From Cerasicoccus maritimus (GTDB lineage Bacteria; Verrucomicrobiota; Verrucomicrobiia; Opitutales; Cerasicoccaceae): a stretch of 64,000 nucleotides of DNA. The notes beneath the pieces were generated by a model. The model did no database searches, was not told where the DNA came from, and saw only the letters and a list, made by a program, of their open reading frames with translations. Location: positions 1 to 64,000 of the forward strand of contig JAVDPD010000029.1 in NCBI GenBank assembly GCA_031296935.1, in the 5' to 3' direction. Below, one piece after another: positions 60,029-64,000 of this stretch. The translations under genes and the position numbers were made by a program. Position 1 is the stretch's first letter. The number at the start of each line of letters is the position of its first letter.

Positions 60029-60862
60029 TTAGATTTCGCGGTTACGGAAGGAGTAGGCGGAGAGCCCGAGGAGCATGCAGATGTAAATCGACCCGTAGGC
60101 AATGATGCCCAGGTAGCCGCCCGTGGAGAGCGTCGCGTCGTGCGTCGGGAAAATCAATTGCTCGCCGACGTTGAACATCTGGAAGTTCGGGAAGAGCAGC
60201 GAAAGGAACCACACCAGACCGCGCAGGAGGGGGTTGTCGAGGTCGCTCCAGTTGTCGCGCGCGATGTATTGCAACTGGCAAATGACCATCACGAAGAACG
60301 AGAGCACCACCGTGTAAAGGTTGGTGTTGGAGAAGCTTGCGATGAGCATCGTGATCGCCGCCAACACGCCAAACTTGAGCAGCTCGCTGAAAGCCAGCTC
60401 GACGATGCCCAGGTAATTCACCAGCCGCCCGTCTTCGAAATCCTCCGGGTGGATATTCATCAGCCCGGACTCACGCCAGTAGAGCACGGCTGCGAGCAGG
60501 GCGAGCATCAGCGTGACAAAGGCAAACAGCACAATGAACACGCCGAGGAATTTGCCCACGATGAACTCCCAGCGGTAAACGGGCTTCGCAAGCATCGTCA
60601 GCGCAGTGCGGTTTTCGATCTCGCTGAAGAAGAGCTGCGCGGTCACGACGACCGATAAAATGGAGCCAAACAGGAAGATCGCGCCCATGCCGAAGTCGGC
60701 GATGAACTTGAGCTCCGAGCTGCCAAAGTCGAATTGACGGAAGAAATTCGCGCTGGCGATCATGGCGATCGAAAGCACCACGAGCACGTTGAAGAACTTC
60801 TGGCGAACGGCTTCGAGGAAGGTATTGCGGGCGATTAGCCCAATGCGTCCGGGGGCGCTCAT
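60029..60862 (-). CDS. ABC-2-type exporter permease
   Basis: 277 residues with about six membrane helices: NTFLEAVRQKFFNVLVVLSIAM, GMGAIFLFGSILSVVVTAQLFF, and further helices to residue 270. The pattern fits DrrB/NatB-like ABC-2 permeases. Overlaps the ATPase gene by 4 bp (60859-60862), a coupled pair. Substrate unknown. The TPR protein follows 3 bp later. Confidence 0.85.
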   Translation of the reverse strand: MSAPGRIGLIARNTFLEAVRQKFFNVLVVLSIAMIASANFFRQFDFGSSELKFIADFGMGAIFLFGSILSVVVTAQLFFSEIENRTALTMLAKPVYRWEFIVGKFLGVFIVLFAFVTLMLALLAAVLYWRESGLMNIHPEDFEDGRLVNYLGIVELAFSELLKFGVLAAITMLIASFSNTNLYTVVLSFFVMVICQLQYIARDNWSDLDNPLLRGLVWFLSLLFPNFQMFNVGEQLIFPTHDATLSTGGYLGIIAYGSIYICMLLGLSAYSFRNREI

Positions 60863-61764
60863 TGTTTGCCCTCCTTGTCGCTGACGTCCTGGCCGGAGCC
60901 AATGGCGGAGCCGTCCGTGTGTTGCAGGAAGAGGCGGTCCAGGCTGATGCGGGGTGCCTCGACTTTGCGCAGTTGCGCGCCGTATTTTTCGAGCACAGCT
61001 TCGATCTCCTTCTGCGCCTCGGGATTGTAATCGCCGACGATCAGGCTGCGTTCGTCTTCTTTTTCCAAAAGTTCATCCACACCGCCTTCGAGCACCAGCT
61101 TACCGCGGCTCATGATGGCCACGCGGTCGCAAACGCCCTCCACTTGGGCGAGCAGGTGGGAGCAAAGCATAACGGTCTTGCCGCGCTCTTTCAGGGCGAC
61201 AATCAACTCGGCAATGGCATGCGAGCCAATCGGGTCAACGCCAGCGGTCGGCTCGTCGAGCACCACGAGCTTCGGGTCGTGAACCAGCGCTTGCGCGATG
61301 CCGATGCGCTGGAGCATGCCCTTGGAATATGTGCCCACGCGGCGGTGGGCGGCGTTTTCCATTGAGACCAGCTTGAGCACTTCTTCGGTGCGGTCGTTGA
61401 TCTCGCTTTTGGCCACGCCGCAGATGCGCGCGTAGTAGCGGACGAGCTCGCGGCCGGAGAGAAATTTGTAGAAATACGGTGCCTCGGGCAGGAAGCCTAC
61501 GTTGACGCGCGACTTCACCGAGTGGCTGCCGACACCGTAGATCGAGCACTCGCCGCGGGTCGGCTCCAGGAGGCCGAGTACGATCTTCATCGTGGTGCTC
61601 TTGCCGCAGCCATTCGGCCCGAGGAGGCCGAAAATCTGGTTGTCGTAAATATCCAGAGACAGGTTATCGACGGCGCGAAGCTTCACGCCACGGACGCCGA
61701 TACGGAAGTCCTTGGTCAGGTCTTTAATGCGGATTGCGGGTTCGCTCATAGACGGGGTTTGCAA
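60859..61764 (-). CDS. ABC-2 exporter ATP-binding protein
   Basis: 301 residues. Walker A GPNGCGKSTT, signature region SKGMLQRIGIAQALVHDPKLVVLDEPTAG (LSGGQ replaced by SKGML-type), and an H-loop in MLCSHLLAQVEGVC. C-terminal extension after 220. Drives the permease. The start is GTG-independent ATG at 61764, 7 bp after the acylphosphatase stop, so all four genes from 62053 to 59066 form one operon. Confidence 0.92.
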   Translation of the reverse strand: MQTPSMSEPAIRIKDLTKDFRIGVRGVKLRAVDNLSLDIYDNQIFGLLGPNGCGKSTTMKIVLGLLEPTRGECSIYGVGSHSVKSRVNVGFLPEAPYFYKFLSGRELVRYYARICGVAKSEINDRTEEVLKLVSMENAAHRRVGTYSKGMLQRIGIAQALVHDPKLVVLDEPTAGVDPIGSHAIAELIVALKERGKTVMLCSHLLAQVEGVCDRVAIMSRGKLVLEGGVDELLEKEDERSLIVGDYNPEAQKEIEAVLEKYGAQLRKVEAPRISLDRLFLQHTDGSAIGSGQDVSDKEGKQ

Positions 61765-61771
61765 CGTGCCC

Positions 61772-62053
61772 TTAATGGGTGATCGAAAAGCTTTGGTAGG
61801 AAGAGGGGCGGGCTTCGGTTTTTATTTCCGTTTCGCGGATGAATGGCTTCATGCGGTCAACGAGCTCATCGCGAAATGCGGTGACCTCGGATTCCTTGCC
61901 TTCGGCGCAGAGGTAGACGCGGCCGTCGGGCAGGTTTTTCACCTCGCCGGTGACTTCGAATTCCTTGGCGACCTGTAGCGTGGCGTAGCGAAAACCGACG
62001 CCTTGCACGCGGCCGGTGAAGTGGACCTCTTCGCGGTAAATCTTATCTGACAT
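61772..62053 (-). CDS. acyP: acylphosphatase
   Basis: 93 residues from the ATG at 62053; an upstream ATG at 62068 adds five residues. The acylphosphatase fold with the catalytic Arg in VHFTGRVQGVGFRYATLQVAK and Asn in TGEVKNLPDGRVYLCAEG. Hydrolyses acyl phosphates such as 1,3-bisphosphoglycerate. Leads the operon with the ABC exporter, an unusual pairing. Confidence 0.92.
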   Translation of the reverse strand: MSDKIYREEVHFTGRVQGVGFRYATLQVAKEFEVTGEVKNLPDGRVYLCAEGKESEVTAFRDELVDRMKPFIRETEIKTEARPSSYQSFSITH

Positions 62054-62194
62054 GGTTGGAACTGGCATAGTGGTAACGTATCAGGTGAAGACACGCCCAT
62101 ACGCTAACTGTGCCGTATCCATTTTCAACCGTTTTTCGACGGTTGCAGCCTGATCGTTGTGGGGGCGGATTGCGAAATGCGTTTGATCGGCTTT

Positions 62195-62328
62195 GGAGTG
62201 CGGCAGCCCCCTGCCGCTTTTGGTATAGACTAGCAGGTTAATTTAATGAAACGGCGGACTCAATACGCTCGCTGCTGAGTGTGGGGCGTCTTCGAAAATG
62301 CTAAAGCGCCAGAGGGCTGGCGCACTCC
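62195..62328. repeat. REPIN-like element (GGAG-headed hairpin pair)
   Basis: Units 62195-62220 and 62303-62328 are inverted copies GGAGTGCG-S-CAGCCC-Y-CTG-S-CGCTTT. The two S positions are G..C in one copy and C..G in the other, a compensatory pair. Each unit folds into its own hairpin. Lies between acyP and dnaA. Confidence 0.85.
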
Positions 62329-62351
62329 ATATCGCTAATGTGCCTATTGGA

Positions 62352-62388
62352 AATAAAAAGCCCGACCGCCGTTACTGGCAGTCGGGCT
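62352..62388 (-). terminator. intrinsic terminator of dnaA
   Basis: On the minus strand AGCCCGAC / GTCGGGCT stem with an inner GCC-AGTAAC-GGC hairpin and a TTTTTATTT tail, 76 bp after the dnaA stop. Confidence 0.85.
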
Positions 62389-62463
62389 GAAATGTTTTCC
62401 GTCAACTCATCTTGCCTCGCCGCATTTTCGCAGTGCGAAAATCTATCGGTGAAGCGGGACGCT

Positions 62464-63870
62464 TCAGGAGCGGCCGGAGGTGAGTTGCTTTTTCAGGTAG
62501 TCGACGGTGCGGGCGACGGAGTCGTCCTGATCCATGATGTTTTCCACGGTTTTGCAGGCGTGGATCACAGTGCCATGATCACGGCCGCCAAAGGCGTCGC
62601 CGATTTCCTGGAGCGAATGGCTCGTCAACACGCGGGAGAGATACATGGCGATCTGTCGCGGGAAGGCGATGTTGGCCGGGCGGCGCTTGCTGACCATGTC
62701 TCCGAGGCGGAGCTTGTGGTAGTCGGCAACCTTCTGCTGGATCTTTTCGACGGTGACCTGAGTCTGCGCTTCTTCATGGAGGATGTCCTTGAGGAGCGTT
62801 TCGACGGTGTCGACATCGAGGGAGCCTTTCATGAGCGCGGCGTAACCGGCAACACGGGTAAGGGCGCCTTCCATGCGGCGAACGTTGCGCGAGACGCGCT
62901 CGGCGAGGAAATCGAGGATGTTGTCCTGCAAGTCGAGGTCCATGTTGTGGGCCTTCTTGCGGATGATCGCCATGCGTGTTTCGTAGTCCGGCGGTTGAAT
63001 GTCGGCCATGAAGCCCCATTGGAAGCGGGACACGAGGCGCGCCTCAAGGCGGGCAATCTCACTGGCCGGGCGGTCGCTGGAAAGTACTATCTGCTTCTGG
63101 CGCTCAAAGAGTTCGTTGAAGGTGTGGAAGAATTCTTCCTGAATGCGCTCTTTGCCGGAAAGGAAGTGAATGTCGTCGATCAACAGCACGTCGACTTGGC
63201 GGTAACGCTGGCGGAACCGGGTGACGTTGTTGTGCTGAATGGCCTCGATGTATTCATTGGTGAACTTCTCGGTCGAGACGTAGGCGATGCGAGTATCCGG
63301 ACGCGTGGTCAGGATATGATGCGCGATGGAGTGCATCAAGTGAGTCTTACCGAGACCGGTGTCACCAAAGAGGAACAGCGGGTTGTAGGCCTTGCCGGGC
63401 GTGTTGGCCACCGCGAAGCTCGCGGCTTGCGCCATTTGATTACCGGGCCCAATGACGAAGTTCTCGAAGTTGTTCTTCGGATTGAGGATCAGGGACGGGC
63501 GATTGGCCTCGCTGATGGCGCGGTTGACGGGTGCGCTTTCGGCGGTCACTCGGGCCGGGGCGGGGGGCGTATCGGCACGATGGCGCTCCAGGCTTTCGGC
63601 TTTGGCGGCGGCTTCGTCGTCGACGACGACGTTCAATGTGATGTTACGACCGGCGGCTTCCTGCAGTCGGCGGGTAATGAGGTCCTGATAGTTGTCCTGA
63701 ATCCAGATGACCGCAAAATCATTGGGCGCGCCCAAGGTCACGCTGTTATCTGTTTCCTCAATGCAGCGTAACGGTTCGAACCATGTTCGAAACACGTCGC
63801 TGGGGAAGAGGCCGGAAAAGTCAGTCTTTACGGTGTCCCAGAGTTGGAAATTTACAGTTTCGTTAAGCAT
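62464..63870 (-). CDS. dnaA: chromosomal replication initiator DnaA
   Basis: 468 residues from the ATG at 63870 (MLNETVNFQLWDTVKTD); an upstream GTG at 63879 adds three residues. N-terminal domain I (1-80), linker, then AAA+ domain with Walker A FLFGDTGLGKTHL, Walker B VDVLLIDDIHFL, sensor regions SSDRPASEIARLEARLVSRFQWG, and the DNA-binding domain IV with the DnaA signature HSLQEIGDAFGGRDHGTVIHAC near the end. Binds 9-mer boxes and opens the origin. Minus-strand gene with a terminator downstream. Confidence 0.98.
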   Translation of the reverse strand: MLNETVNFQLWDTVKTDFSGLFPSDVFRTWFEPLRCIEETDNSVTLGAPNDFAVIWIQDNYQDLITRRLQEAAGRNITLNVVVDDEAAAKAESLERHRADTPPAPARVTAESAPVNRAISEANRPSLILNPKNNFENFVIGPGNQMAQAASFAVANTPGKAYNPLFLFGDTGLGKTHLMHSIAHHILTTRPDTRIAYVSTEKFTNEYIEAIQHNNVTRFRQRYRQVDVLLIDDIHFLSGKERIQEEFFHTFNELFERQKQIVLSSDRPASEIARLEARLVSRFQWGFMADIQPPDYETRMAIIRKKAHNMDLDLQDNILDFLAERVSRNVRRMEGALTRVAGYAALMKGSLDVDTVETLLKDILHEEAQTQVTVEKIQQKVADYHKLRLGDMVSKRRPANIAFPRQIAMYLSRVLTSHSLQEIGDAFGGRDHGTVIHACKTVENIMDQDDSVARTVDYLKKQLTSGRS

Positions 63871-63893
63871 TCCTGTCACAAAAATTCGCAGGT

Positions 63894-63983
63894 TTATTCA
63901 CAGTTGTTCAGAATTCGACAAAACGGCCTTGAGGTTAGAATAGAGCACGCAGGGAAAACCCACGGTTCACCCTGTGTGGAAAA
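63894..63983. promoter_or_regulatory. DnaA boxes upstream of dnaA (oriC or autoregulatory)
   Basis: TTATTCACA at 63894-63902 fits TTATNCACA, and TGTGGAAAA at 63975-63983 is the complement of TTTTCCACA, one mismatch from the box. They lie just 5' of dnaA and may be origin or promoter sites. Only part of the region is visible. Confidence 0.5.
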
Positions 63984-64000
63984 AGGCCGCTTGATGGCGT

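Noticed and set aside
63870..64000. Complete oriC call
   Set aside because: Only one good and one weaker box visible and the window ends; called only as DnaA boxes.

Overview
This window looks like chromosomal DNA of a marine or aquatic heterotroph of the phylum Verrucomicrobiota, probably class Opitutia (Puniceicoccales/Opitutales-like). That is inference. It rests on PEP-CTERM surface proteins, pseudopilin-like (N-methylated, DGH-type) secreted proteins beside glycan-degrading enzymes, sodium:solute symporters placed next to glycosidases, and a rhomboid with a charged C-terminal domain. A complete dnaA with DnaA boxes upstream lies at the right end, so the window probably reaches the replication origin.

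Layout. (1) 1-5084: a chromosomal integron. A tyrosine recombinase of the integron-integrase type (intI, + strand) is preceded by at least six short cassettes on the opposite strand, separated by five clear attC sites. One cassette encodes a small secreted protein with a PEP-CTERM-like tail. (2) 5085-6239: mostly non-coding and repeat-rich (a REPIN-like element and two clusters of short degenerate repeats). (3) 6240-8952: a compact three-gene unit of a leaderless solute-binding-like protein, a CobW/HypB-type GTPase with Cys pairs, and an ABC ATPase, with no permease. (4) 9019-13400: housekeeping/envelope genes (a TPR protein, a DPxAA-repeat protein, a rhomboid, an FkbM-type methyltransferase).

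(5) 13714-47579: a 34-kb carbohydrate-utilisation island. It holds GH130-, GH43-, GH36- and clan-A-type glycosidases, a sialidase-fold protein, a sugar isomerase, two symporters, an AraC and two LacI regulators, a complete L-arabinose set (araB-araA-araD), two heparinase II/III-type lyases, a 2-hydroxyacid dehydrogenase, an SGNH hydrolase, carbohydrate-binding-like secreted proteins, PEP-CTERM proteins and two pseudopilins. The likely logic is that extracellular or periplasmic enzymes release uronate-, galactose- and arabinose-containing sugars, the symporters import them, and AraBAD and the isomerases feed the pentose phosphate pathway. A tRNA-Arg(CCG) sits in the middle.

(6) 48215-58971: mixed housekeeping genes (thioredoxin, a hisI operon, OsmC, an AddB-like nuclease, a papain-like protease, a HAD phosphatase). 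(7) 59066-62053: an operon with acylphosphatase, an ABC-2 exporter and a TPR protein with a His/Asp-rich tail. (8) 62464-64000: dnaA and origin-like sequence.

Four REPIN-like pairs of GTAG/GGAG-headed hairpins, each with a different sequence, and one MITE-like element lie in the intergenic regions. The most unusual items are the integron with its long integrase and PEP-CTERM cassette, the permease-less GTPase/ABC cluster, and the several REPIN-like families in one 64-kb stretch.
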